Shown in pieces: positions 32,207-41,588 of a stretch of DNA of 64,000 nt. The DNA lies in assembly GCA_900314825.1 (NCBI GenBank), contig OMWS01000003.1, positions 1 to 64,000 of the forward strand. The letters run 5' to 3'. The first letter of the stretch is position 1. Each line of letters begins with the position of its first letter. Source of the DNA: an uncultured Veillonellaceae bacterium. Its GTDB lineage: Bacteria; Bacillota; Negativicutes; Selenomonadales; Selenomonadaceae. The notes under the pieces were generated by a model that made no database searches, was not told where the DNA came from, and saw only the letters and a program-made list of their open reading frames with translations. Position numbers and translations under genes: made by a program.

Positions 32207-32733
32207 AGCGGTCATACTTTTACGATGACCTCGGCATCGCGACCGTCCTCCTGAGCCACGGCCTCGGCATCCGCACGATGATGGATGTCTTGGGGCGCAT
32301 CTATGAAACGGATCGGCTGTTGCTCGAACCAGAGTACAAGAATGACAAGAGGGCATTCTTTTCTGCCGTGCTGTATTGGACAGATTACCTCGTGGACAAA
32401 GTGCAGTTCGACCGCGAATTTCCAGCTGTCCGAAAAGATTTGGAACACGTTGGGGCGTCCTCCAATCAAGTCTGGCAAGACGACTATGATGTCGAACTCT
32501 TCTTCTTGAACGTGCGCCTGCGCATCTTGTATCTCGATGCGCAAGACTTCGTCCGCATCAAGCTGCGGACGCTCCTCGCGCGCTACGGCTACCGCCGCCG
32601 CAGCCCGCAGCTGATGGATCACCTGCAGGTCTGCATGGAAGCGTACCAAATCCAGCCGTACCTCAAAGGCGGGATACCGTGCGACTTGAGGAATATTCGC
32701 TTGGATGACATGATTTCGTTTCGTGTGAGATAG
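32203..32733 (+). CDS. Uncharacterised protein coupled to the helicase-HNH gene
   Basis: 176 residues from the ATG at 32203, which overlaps the helicase stop in ATGA; the frame is open to 32179 but the overlap favours this start. It is soluble and mostly helical, with conserved-looking segments MKRSYFYDDLGIATVLLSHG and LARYGYRRRSPQLMDHL followed by YLKGGIPCDLRNIRLDDMIS. I do not recognise a family. The strict coupling says it works with the helicase-HNH protein, perhaps as a specificity, inhibitor or accessory subunit. Confidence 0.7.
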   Translation: MKRSYFYDDLGIATVLLSHGLGIRTMMDVLGRIYETDRLLLEPEYKNDKRAFFSAVLYWTDYLVDKVQFDREFPAVRKDLEHVGASSNQVWQDDYDVELFFLNVRLRILYLDAQDFVRIKLRTLLARYGYRRRSPQLMDHLQVCMEAYQIQPYLKGGIPCDLRNIRLDDMISFRVR

Positions 32734-32772
32734 AACGTGCAGGCAAAAGTACGGCATGAAACGATGAAAACG

Positions 32773-32810
32773 AAAAGATCCTGCTCACAGGTTCGTGAGC
32801 AGGATCTTTT
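32773..32810. terminator. Terminator hairpin, copy 1
   Basis: AAAAGATCCTGCTCAC and GTGAGCAGGATCTTTT pair perfectly around AGGTTC. It serves the ParE-type toxin gene and, from the other side, the coupled gene. Nearly identical to the hairpin at 33406. Confidence 0.8.
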
Positions 32811-33150
32811 ACGCATTATCATCCGTTGGTAGCGATTGCAAAAAGTCCAGCTGGTCGCGGCGTGCGTACACGACAGCGATTACTTGGACAATCTTGCGAT
32901 CTTCGTCAATCCAGAAATAAACATAAAAATTGTGTACGACCATGCGGCGCACGCCTTCGGAACGCCACGGTTCTTCGTCTGTGCGGCGAATGCGCTCCGG
33001 CATCGTGGAGAGGCTGCCGATGGCACCGCGCAAAGCATCAATCGTGTCGATGGCAGCCTGCGGAGCCAGAAGAACATCTTGGATGTAGTTGCTGATGCCG
33101 ATTAGATGTTTCTGCGCTTGCTTGGTGATTTTCACGCGATACGTCTGCAT
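32809..33150 (-). CDS. RelE/ParE-family toxin
   Basis: 113 residues. YRVKITKQAQKHLIGISNYI followed by LSTMPERIR and RRMVVHNFYVYFWIDEDRK is the RelE/ParE fold, closest in look to ParE-type plasmid-stabilisation toxins. Family toxins act on mRNA at the ribosome (RelE) or on gyrase (ParE); the HNFYVYFWID strand with VIAVVYARRDQ leans to ParE. The start shares one base with the stop of the antitoxin gene (TGATG). Confidence 0.85.
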   Translation of the reverse strand: MQTYRVKITKQAQKHLIGISNYIQDVLLAPQAAIDTIDALRGAIGSLSTMPERIRRTDEEPWRSEGVRRMVVHNFYVYFWIDEDRKIVQVIAVVYARRDQLDFLQSLPTDDNA

Positions 33151-33326
33151 CAGGCTCTCCTTCGCATGGCGTCATCGATGAAACACAACCTCTGTGCCAA
33201 TTGATCAAAGAAAGCATCTGCATCCGTCGAATCATCGGCTTTTGCTTGTGCGAGACCCGTTTGCATCATCTGATGGAACGCTTCGTCTGTCATTGTATCT
33301 CTTGTCAATAGTTCTGTAGATTCCAT
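33150..33326 (-). CDS. Antitoxin of the RelE/ParE-type pair
   Basis: 58 residues, acidic, from the ATG at 33326 with AAGGAGG 8 bases upstream; upstream frame to 33407 lacks a ribosome site. The segment DEAFHQMMQTGLAQAKADDS followed by DADAFFDQLAQRL resembles the C-terminal part of small ParD/RelB-like antitoxins. The N-terminal part is too short for a full ribbon-helix-helix, so it may be a shortened form. It is coupled to the toxin gene by a one-base overlap. Confidence 0.7.
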   Translation of the reverse strand: MESTELLTRDTMTDEAFHQMMQTGLAQAKADDSTDADAFFDQLAQRLCFIDDAMRRRA

Positions 33327-33405
33327 GTTAGATGCCTCCTTTTCCTTGGAGAGAGGGTGGTTTTTTCTTGCTTCCATTATATGCGTTCGCAAGACATCCT
33401 GCAAC

Positions 33406-33442
33406 AAAAAATCCTGCTCACAGGTTCGTGAGCAGGATTTTT
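33406..33442. terminator. Terminator hairpin, copy 2
   Basis: AAAAATCCTGCTCAC and GTGAGCAGGATTTTT pair perfectly around AGGTTC, the same loop and core stem as the hairpin at 32773. It ends the XRE gene. Confidence 0.8.
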
Positions 33443-33747
33443 AGTGCGATTTTTTTGTCGGGTGGCAGGTCGTGGACGAGCTTTGCAAGATGCTCGTCGA
33501 TTTCTTCGGACTCGTCTTTCCATCGCTTTCCCGAGATCGAGCCGGTCTCCGAGATCTGTTCGAGGTCTTCGATGCGGATGGAGAGGGCGTTGCAGATTTT
33601 GAGCACATTGTCCATGGCGGCGCCGCCGATGGAACCATTCAAAATGGAAAGCAGCGTCGTGTACGGCATGGAGATTTGTTGCGCGAATGCCTTGAGCGTG
33701 TATCCATGGGACTTGATGAGCGATTTGATGTAGTCTTCGCGTGTCAC
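33418..33747 (-). CDS. XRE-family helix-turn-helix regulator
   Basis: 109 residues from a GTG with AAGGAGGG 6 bases upstream. Residues about 5-60 are a Cro/C1-type HTH: YIKSLIKSHGYTLKAFAQQI followed by SMPYTTLLSILNGSIGG and VLKICNALSIRIEDL. The C-terminal part (about 65-109) is acidic then helical. It could be the regulator of the neighbouring toxin-antitoxin or helicase genes, or itself part of a pair. Its stop codon lies within the terminator hairpin. Confidence 0.82.
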   Translation of the reverse strand: MTREDYIKSLIKSHGYTLKAFAQQISMPYTTLLSILNGSIGGAAMDNVLKICNALSIRIEDLEQISETGSISGKRWKDESEEIDEHLAKLVHDLPPDKKIALKILLTNL

Positions 33748-33887
33748 CTTCGTCCCTCCTTTGCTGGTCTGGCTTTGCAGGGCGTGCGACGATGGTACTA
33801 TGAGTTCGAATCCACTCGAAAATCATAAAATTTCGTGTCGCGAGATTTCGTGCTCCCTGACAAAACGAGAATGATATTTCGAATTTC

Positions 33888-33916
33888 ATTATACACACCA
33901 TTTCACGGGAATGCAA
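33888..33916 (-). promoter_or_regulatory. Promoter of the XRE gene
   Basis: On the minus strand TTGCAT (33916-33911) and TATAAT (33893-33888) with a 17-base spacer. ATTTCG repeats between it and the gene (33834-33883) are possible operator half-sites. Confidence 0.7.
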
Positions 33917-34108
33917 TGAAAAATCGTTGACAAACACAAGAAAATTTGTCTGCAATAATAGAAAACATGGAAAAAGAAGTTGGTTAACAGAATTACAGTG
34001 ATGGAGTTTCGTTTTGCAGAAAGGATATTTCATATAGAGAAAACAGCGCAAGTTTTCTGACAAAATCTTTGAACACGAAAAATCATGATTAAAAAATCAA
34101 ATTTCGTA

Positions 34109-34137
34109 TTGACGGAGCGTTTCATATCGTGTATCAT
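34109..34137 (+). promoter_or_regulatory. Promoter of the glpABC operon
   Basis: TTGACG at 34109-34114 and TATCAT at 34132-34137 with a 17-base spacer. The rest of the 33920-34280 gap is AT-rich and I see no gene in it. Confidence 0.65.
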
Positions 34138-34280
34138 AGTCCATGTAAACGAAATAACGTTCTGGAAATCCCGTGAAAAAGAAAACGCGATTTGCAATCA
34201 TAAGTATTCATCGAATTACACGAATCGACAGACGATTTCAGACATCATAGAGAACAGGACGGGAAAAGGGGAGTTTCACG

Positions 34281-35918
34281 ATGGAAAAAGCAACAGTCGT
34301 TGTCATCGGCGGCGGCGCGACGGGCGTTGGCATCCTGCGCGACCTCGCGATGCGTGGCGTGGATGTCATGCTCGTCGAGAAGTGCGACCTCATCAACGGC
34401 GCCAGCTCGCGTTACCATGGCCTGCTGCACAGCGGCGGACGCTACGCCGTGAAAGATCAGGAAGCCGCGAAGGAGTGTATTGAAGAAAATACGATCCTCC
34501 GCAAGATCGGCAAGAGCTGCGTCGAGGCATCAGGCGGCATGTTCGTCCGCCTCGACAGCGATGACCCGGACTATGAGCAGGCCTGGGTCGAGGGCTGCAA
34601 GGTCAGCGGCATCGAGGCGAAGCACATCGACCTCGACGAGGCGTTCCGCCTGGAGCCGCGCCTGTCGAAACACGTCGTCTCCGCGTACCTCGTGCCAGAC
34701 GCTGCGATCGACGGCTTCCGCATGAGCTGGCAGAATGTCGACAGCGCGAAGCGCTACGGCGGCCGCCTGAAGACGTACACGGAAGTCATCGGCATCCTCA
34801 AGGATGGCGACGAAGTTCACGGCATCAAAGTTCGCGACGCGTTCACAGGCGAGGAATACGAGATCGGCTGCGATATCCTCATCAATGCCGGCGGCGGCTG
34901 GGCAGGCAAGATTGCTGAGATGGCCGGCCTCGAAGTCGGCGTCCAGCCGGACAAGGGCACGCTCCTCGCGTTCAACCAGCGCATCGCGAACCACGTCGTC
35001 AACCGCCTGCACAAATCGTCGGACGGCGACATTTTCGTGCCGCATGGCTCCATCACGATCCTCGGCACGACGTCGATGAGCATCCCCGATGCGGAAGACA
35101 CGAGCACGTCGCGCGAAGAAGTTGAAAAGCTCTTGTCCATCGGCGAGCAGACGTTCGAGCATCTGCGCGATTACCGCTTGCTCCGTTGCTTCGCCGGCTC
35201 GCGTCCGCTCTACATCCCGCCCGGAGGCGTCAAAGGTCGCGGCGCGTCGCGCGGATTCGCGATTGTCGATCACGCGGAGCAGGACGGCCTCAAAGGTATG
35301 CTGACCATCGTCGGCGGCAAGTTCACGACGTACCGCCTCATGGCGGAGCGCATGGCTGACAAGGTCTGCGAGAAGCTCGGCAATCACGAGAAATGCCGCA
35401 CGGCGGAAGAGCCGCTCGTGCCGCAAGTGTCTGAACAAGAGAAAGAGCAAGCCCGCAAATACTTCCCGTCCTACGGCACGAACCTCGCGGCGACGCGTCT
35501 CGGCCCCGAGCGCTTCGCGCGCGTCGTCGACGTGCTGAAGCGTGAGCCGGAGAAGCGCGAGGTCGTCTGCGAATGCGAGAACGTCACGCGCGCCGAGGTC
35601 GAAGAAATCGCCCGCGAGCTTTCGAGCTACAAGATCAACGATGTCCGCCGTCGCACGCGCCTCGGCATGGGCACGTGCCAGGCAAACTTCTGCGCGCTCC
35701 GCAGCGCGTCCGTCTTCGCGAAGTGCGGCCGCGCCGACATCGCAAAGAACTCGCTCGAGCAGATGCGCGAGTTCCTGCAAGGCCGCTGGAAGGGCATCCG
35801 CCCCGTGCTGATGGGCCGGACGCTCCGCGAGGCAGAAATGACGCGCGGCCTGTACGAACTGAATTTCAACGTCACGGGCGATTTGAAGTTTGAGGAAAAG
35901 GAAGGAGCAGCGAAATGA
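34281..35918 (+). CDS. glpA: Anaerobic glycerol-3-phosphate dehydrogenase subunit A
   Basis: 545 residues. ATVVVIGGGATGVGILRDLA is the FAD-binding N terminus. The middle follows the DAO/GlpD fold, with PHGSITILGTTSMS near 255. The C-terminal about 90 residues carry a BFD-like [2Fe-2S] part: VVCECENVTRAEVEE and GMGTCQANFCALRS. It oxidises glycerol-3-phosphate to dihydroxyacetone phosphate at the membrane with GlpB and GlpC, passing electrons to menaquinone-type acceptors. AAAGGGGAG precedes the ATG. The stop overlaps glpB by 4 bases. Confidence 0.95.
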   Translation: MEKATVVVIGGGATGVGILRDLAMRGVDVMLVEKCDLINGASSRYHGLLHSGGRYAVKDQEAAKECIEENTILRKIGKSCVEASGGMFVRLDSDDPDYEQAWVEGCKVSGIEAKHIDLDEAFRLEPRLSKHVVSAYLVPDAAIDGFRMSWQNVDSAKRYGGRLKTYTEVIGILKDGDEVHGIKVRDAFTGEEYEIGCDILINAGGGWAGKIAEMAGLEVGVQPDKGTLLAFNQRIANHVVNRLHKSSDGDIFVPHGSITILGTTSMSIPDAEDTSTSREEVEKLLSIGEQTFEHLRDYRLLRCFAGSRPLYIPPGGVKGRGASRGFAIVDHAEQDGLKGMLTIVGGKFTTYRLMAERMADKVCEKLGNHEKCRTAEEPLVPQVSEQEKEQARKYFPSYGTNLAATRLGPERFARVVDVLKREPEKREVVCECENVTRAEVEEIARELSSYKINDVRRRTRLGMGTCQANFCALRSASVFAKCGRADIAKNSLEQMREFLQGRWKGIRPVLMGRTLREAEMTRGLYELNFNVTGDLKFEEKEGAAK

Positions 35919-37162
35919 TTCGTTCAGATGTTGTCGTCATCGGCGGCGGTTTCGCAGGCCTCACGGCAGCGCTCGCAGCCGCAAAACGCGGCCAGAGCGT
36001 CACGCTCCTGACGTATGGCGAAGGCACGCTGCCGCTCAACAGCGGCGTGATCGACGTGCTCGGCTATGACGAAAACCATAAATTCGTAGAGAATCCGCTG
36101 GCAGCCATCGAAAACCTGCCGAAAGATCATCCTTATAAAAAAATCGGCACGAAAGCGCTGAAAGAAGCCGTCGATTTCTTCTGCGGCGTGGCGCGCAAGA
36201 ACCACATCCCGTATCATGGTTCGCTCGACCGTCAGATGCTCGTGCCAACGGCCATCGGCACGCTGAAGCCGACCTGCCTGACGCCGCATTCGCTGTCAGG
36301 GTCGGAAGTCCTGCCGGGCAAGCACAAGATCATTGTCGTCGGCATCAAGGGGCTCAAGGACTTCTACGGCGACATCATGGTCGAGAACCTGAAAAAAGCG
36401 CTCGGTGCAGACAAAGAATACCAGGTCGTCGAAGTCGATACGGGCCTCACGGGCGGCCGCGACATCACGACACAGGATGTCGCGCGCTGGATGGATACGG
36501 ATGCTGGCACGAGCTCGTTCACGAAACAACTGAAATCGTATGGCGGTGCGACGGACGTGCTCTTCATCGTCCCGCAGGTGCTCGGCACGAAAGGCCATGC
36601 CTGCTACCAGACGATTGCGAGCCGCCTCGGCGCGGACGTCCTCGAGACGACGTGCCTGCCGCCTTCCGTCAATGGCTTGCGCCTCCAGCACGTGCTGATC
36701 GACAGCCTGCGCGAGTGCAATGTGGACATCGTTGAAAATACGGAAGTCATCGGCTGCGAAAAGAAGGACAAGCAGGTGACCGCCGTCATCGCGAAAGCCG
36801 CGTCGAACGAACGCAAATACTACGCGAAGAAATTCATCCTCGCAACGGGCGGCTTCTACAGCGGCGGCCTCACGATGCGCGATTTCGAGCAGCCGAAAGA
36901 GCCGATCTTCGATCTGCCAGTGTTCTTCGTCAAAGGCGAGGACAACTGGACGAACAAAGAACTCTTCAGCGACGCGCCGCAAGGCTTTGCGAAGACGGGC
37001 ATCCTCACAGACGAAAGCCTGCGCCCCGTCGATGAGAGCGGCACGGTCGTCCTCGAAAATGTCCACGTCGTCGGACGCAACCTCGGCGGCTATGATTTCT
37101 GCTTTGAGCACTCCGGCAACGGCGTTGCCCTGGCATCGGCTTACAAAGCCGCGATGGTGTGA
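35915..37162 (+). CDS. glpB: Anaerobic glycerol-3-phosphate dehydrogenase subunit B
   Basis: 415 residues. DVVVIGGGFAGLTAALAAAK at the N terminus is the dinucleotide-binding motif and FILATGGFYSGGLTMRD near 310 a second flavin-contact segment. GlpB is the flavoprotein subunit that links GlpA to the iron-sulfur subunit. It is coupled to glpA (4-base overlap). The family is variable, and the length agrees with E. coli GlpB (419). Confidence 0.93.
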   Translation: MIRSDVVVIGGGFAGLTAALAAAKRGQSVTLLTYGEGTLPLNSGVIDVLGYDENHKFVENPLAAIENLPKDHPYKKIGTKALKEAVDFFCGVARKNHIPYHGSLDRQMLVPTAIGTLKPTCLTPHSLSGSEVLPGKHKIIVVGIKGLKDFYGDIMVENLKKALGADKEYQVVEVDTGLTGGRDITTQDVARWMDTDAGTSSFTKQLKSYGGATDVLFIVPQVLGTKGHACYQTIASRLGADVLETTCLPPSVNGLRLQHVLIDSLRECNVDIVENTEVIGCEKKDKQVTAVIAKAASNERKYYAKKFILATGGFYSGGLTMRDFEQPKEPIFDLPVFFVKGEDNWTNKELFSDAPQGFAKTGILTDESLRPVDESGTVVLENVHVVGRNLGGYDFCFEHSGNGVALASAYKAAMV

Positions 37163-37176
37163 GAGAGGGGAGTACG

Positions 37177-38403
37177 ATGAGCGATAAGAAAATGCTGGAA
37201 GAAGAGGAACGCGCCATTTACACGGGCGACCACTGCCTCTCCTGCACCTCGTGCATGTCGAACTGCCCCGTCATGGCGGCCACGAAAGAATATCGCGGGC
37301 CGAAACTCGTAGCGCCGGCGCATGGCCGCATGCACTTTGCTGAAGATGATACGGAGCTCTCGCTCGACTTTTGCTCGAACTGCAAGACGTGCGATCGTGC
37401 CTGCCCGTCCGGCGTCGCTGTTTCGACGCTGAATATGCTGCAGCGCGGCGAGTACTACCGCCACCATCCGCATACGCAGCGCGACGATATGCTCGCCCAT
37501 GCGGAAAAGACAGCGAAGCTCGTGACGTCCCTGCCGCTCGGCACGACGTTCGCGAACCTCGGCATGACGATCGGCAAGGCCATCGGCATGTTCAGCTCCA
37601 TGGGCATCGCCGGCGAGCGCGAAATGCCGAAATACGCATCCTCGACGTTTGCACAGGAATTCAAAAAGATCAACCAGCCGAAATCCGACAAAAAAGTCGT
37701 GTTTTATCCCGGCTGCTCCATCAATTACAATGAGCCGCACATCGGCGTCGCGTTCGTGAAAGTCATGAACAAGAACGGCTACGAAGTGCTGCTCGACGAG
37801 AAGTTCAACTGCTGCGGCTCGCCGCTCGTCGTCACGGGCTACCTCGACGAAGCGCACGAGCACGCGGAGAACAACACGGAGCGTATCCTCTACTGGAAAC
37901 AGCAGGGCATCCCCGTCGTCGTCTGCTGCACAAGCTGCTCGCTCATGCTCCGCAAGGAATATGAAGAGCTCTTCGGCGAAGCGGCGATGAAGGAAGCGGG
38001 CGAGAACGTCTACGATGCGTTCGAGTTCCTCGAAATGCTCGATGCGGAAGGCAAGTTCAACACGAATTTCAACGCCGTCAACGAGCGCTTCATGTACCAT
38101 GTCCCGTGCCATCTGAAGACGCAGGGCATCGGCACGCCGGCCGTCTCGATCTTCCGTCATCTGCCGGGCGCGAAAGTGGAGCTGGCGGATGCCGGCTGCT
38201 GCGGCATCAGCGGCAACTACGGCTTCAAGAAGGAAAAATACGAGATTTCCATGAAGATCGGCGAAAAGCTCTTCACGCGCATCAAGGCGGCAGCGCCGGA
38301 CGACGTGATCTGCGACTGCCCAACCTGCCGCATGCAGATCGCCCACGGCACGCCGAAGAAGCCCGTGCATCCCATCGAGGTTTTGGCGAAAGCTTACAAA
38401 TAA
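37177..38403 (+). CDS. glpC: Anaerobic glycerol-3-phosphate dehydrogenase subunit C
   Basis: 408 residues. Two [4Fe-4S] motifs at the N terminus (CLSCTSCMSNCPVM and CSNCKTCDRACP) are followed by two CCG domains with FYPGCSINYNEPH, FNCCGSPLV and AGCCGISGNYGFKK. The protein anchors the GlpAB dimer to the membrane and carries electrons to the quinone pool. The ATG at 37177 follows GAGGGGAG; a GTG at 37159 overlaps the glpB stop but is less likely. Confidence 0.93.
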   Translation: MSDKKMLEEEERAIYTGDHCLSCTSCMSNCPVMAATKEYRGPKLVAPAHGRMHFAEDDTELSLDFCSNCKTCDRACPSGVAVSTLNMLQRGEYYRHHPHTQRDDMLAHAEKTAKLVTSLPLGTTFANLGMTIGKAIGMFSSMGIAGEREMPKYASSTFAQEFKKINQPKSDKKVVFYPGCSINYNEPHIGVAFVKVMNKNGYEVLLDEKFNCCGSPLVVTGYLDEAHEHAENNTERILYWKQQGIPVVVCCTSCSLMLRKEYEELFGEAAMKEAGENVYDAFEFLEMLDAEGKFNTNFNAVNERFMYHVPCHLKTQGIGTPAVSIFRHLPGAKVELADAGCCGISGNYGFKKEKYEISMKIGEKLFTRIKAAAPDDVICDCPTCRMQIAHGTPKKPVHPIEVLAKAYK

Positions 38404-38445
38404 ACCTACAAGCATCATCATTTCACAGAGAAAGGGGGTGCTACG

Positions 38446-38766
38446 ATGGAAGAAAAAAAGGTGCGGAGGATCGTCCTCCTCTGCTCCGCCGGTGTTTCCA
38501 CGAATCTCTTGGTGCGCAAGATGGAAGCAGAAGCTGCCCGGCTCGGCTATCCGTGCTCGGTGAGCTTCTACCCCGTCAATGAAGTGCGTGAGGCGGCGAA
38601 TTTCGCTGATGTCATGCTCCTCGCGCCGCAGGCGGCGTCGAACTTGCCGGAGATTCAGGTCAAGTACCCGAATGTGAAGTCGGCGGTCATCCCGAAAGAT
38701 CTCTATGCGACGATTGACGCGGACAAGATCCTCGACCTCGCGCAGAAGATTTCGGGCGACTACTGA
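38446..38766 (+). CDS. Stand-alone PTS EIIB component, lactose/cellobiose family
   Basis: 106 residues. RRIVLLCSAGVSTNLLVRKM at the N terminus is the phosphorylation loop of the Lac-family EIIB (Cys13 is the phosphate carrier), and MLLAPQAASNLPEIQVKYP plus VIPKDLYATIDADKIL fit the fold. No EIIA or EIIC gene is nearby. It lies between glpC and glpK, 43 bases after glpC, with AAAGGGGG before the ATG. It either serves a transporter encoded elsewhere or works as a phosphate-relay sensor for glycerol metabolism; the second idea is inference. Confidence 0.85.
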   Translation: MEEKKVRRIVLLCSAGVSTNLLVRKMEAEAARLGYPCSVSFYPVNEVREAANFADVMLLAPQAASNLPEIQVKYPNVKSAVIPKDLYATIDADKILDLAQKISGDY

Positions 38767-38810
38767 TCACCGCATCAAACGTTTCCACAATCTCACAGGG
38801 GTTTTTACGG

Positions 38811-38846
38811 AATCCAGAGGTGGGGGCCTCGGTAAAGATTCCGAAG
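38811..38846 (+). promoter_or_regulatory. Hairpin in the glpK leader
   Basis: GGAATC pairs with GATTCC and, inside it, GAGG with CCTC. No T-run follows, so it looks like an RNA control or stability element rather than a terminator. Confidence 0.4.
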
Positions 38847-38873
38847 AAACATATTTCACACTACACACAGTAG

Positions 38874-40397
<1,524 letters not shown>

Positions 40398-40436
40398 TTC
40401 CTCCCGCATAGACACAGCTTTTCACAAACATGTCAG

Positions 40437-40478
40437 GAACAATCGCTCGGCCGCAAGGTCGGCCGGGCCGGTTGTTTC
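40437..40478 (+). promoter_or_regulatory. Intercistronic hairpin between glpK and glpF
   Basis: GGCCG and CGGCC form a GC-rich core with a partly paired lower stem (AACAA with TTGTT). There is only a short T-run, so partial termination or transcript protection are both possible. Confidence 0.45.
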
Positions 40479-40547
40479 AGATATCATACGTTACGTTCCT
40501 ATTTAGCGTTCTAAGTTTTTGTATGAATTCCGAAGGAGGAAATTCAA

Positions 40548-41309
40548 ATGGTCAACGGTACCGAAAACCTGCTGGGCGAGTTCGTCGGCACGATGGTGCT
40601 GCTCGTCTTCGGCTGCGGCGTCTGCGCAAACCTGACGCTGGAAAAATCGAAAGGCCAGGGTTCTGGCTGGGTCAACATTGCCATCGGATGGGGTTTCGCC
40701 GTCACGCTCGGCGTCTTCACGGCGACGACGCTCGGCGCTCCGCAGGGCGACCTGAATCCGTCCGTCACGTTCGCGAAGATGCTCGTCGGCATCTACACGT
40801 TCCCGCAGTTCCTCATGACGTCCGTCGTGCAGATCCTCGGCGGCATCGTCGGCGCAGCCATCGTCTGGCTGGCCTATCTCCCGCATTGGGAAGTCACGAA
40901 AGATCCGGCAGCGAAGCTCGGCATCTTCTGCACGGCTCCGGCCATCCGCAAGATGGGCCCGGCGTTCCTCTGCGAGTTCATCGCTACGTTCTTCCTCGTG
41001 TTCGTCATCTGGATGATCTTCTCCTCGAAGTTCGCATATGGCTTCCCGGGCCTCAACGGTGCTGCTGACGGCCTTGGCCCGTACATCGTCGGTGTCCTCA
41101 TCTGGGCGCTCGGCCTTTCGCTCGGCGGCCCGACGGGTTATGCTATGAACCCCGCCCGTGACCTCGGTCCTCGTATCGCGCATGCGATCCTCCCGATCGC
41201 TGGCAAAGGCGGCTCCGACTGGGAGTACGCTTGGGTTCCTATCCTTGCTCCGCTCTGCGGCGCAGGCTTTGCGTATGTCGTCGCCTCGGCGCTCGGCGCA
41301 TTCGCGTAA
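40548..41309 (+). CDS. glpF: Glycerol uptake facilitator (aquaglyceroporin)
   Basis: 253 residues with six membrane helices. The two half-helix motifs are LNPSVTF near residue 67 and AMNPARDLGPR near 198; the first is NPS instead of NPA, a variant also known in other MIP proteins. GEFVGTMVLLVFGCG and FLCEFIATFFLVFVIW are the matching helices of each repeat. It lets glycerol diffuse in for trapping by GlpK. AAGGAGG lies 8 bases before the ATG. Confidence 0.94.
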   Translation: MVNGTENLLGEFVGTMVLLVFGCGVCANLTLEKSKGQGSGWVNIAIGWGFAVTLGVFTATTLGAPQGDLNPSVTFAKMLVGIYTFPQFLMTSVVQILGGIVGAAIVWLAYLPHWEVTKDPAAKLGIFCTAPAIRKMGPAFLCEFIATFFLVFVIWMIFSSKFAYGFPGLNGAADGLGPYIVGVLIWALGLSLGGPTGYAMNPARDLGPRIAHAILPIAGKGGSDWEYAWVPILAPLCGAGFAYVVASALGAFA

Positions 41310-41440
41310 TCTCTTGTTAGCTTGACTCTCTTGGGTCTGCTATAGTTTCCATTCTCCTGAGGATGCTCGTTCGCTGAGCATTCTCAAGGCTTGATTACCC
41401 CTCTTTTATCCCTTGTTGTTTTGAGGTAGAACATTCCTCC

Positions 41441-41477
41441 GGGCGTTCCGATTGTTATCGGAACGCCCTATTTTTTT
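41441..41477 (+). terminator. Terminator of the glp operon
   Basis: GGGCGTTCCGAT and ATCGGAACGCCC pair perfectly across a four-base loop, followed by TATTTTTTT. Confidence 0.9.
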
Positions 41478-41484
41478 GTTTTCT

Positions 41485-41513
41485 TTGAAAGTGAGTTCTA
41501 TTCATGCTATAAT
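41485..41513 (+). promoter_or_regulatory. Promoter of the second glycerol-kinase-like gene
   Basis: TTGAAA at 41485-41490 and TATAAT at 41508-41513 with a 17-base spacer, immediately after the glp operon terminator. The gene is thus controlled separately. Confidence 0.75.
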
Positions 41514-41588
41514 ACGTAGAGTTATGGGATGCATACAGAATCCATGGGGCTTGCGGATTCTGAATTTTTTAGGGAGCAGGCAAGGGGT

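Noticed and set aside
33834-33883. Inverted repeats of ATTTCG as a defined operator
   Set aside because: The repeats are irregular in spacing and orientation; they are mentioned with the XRE promoter but not listed as a site.
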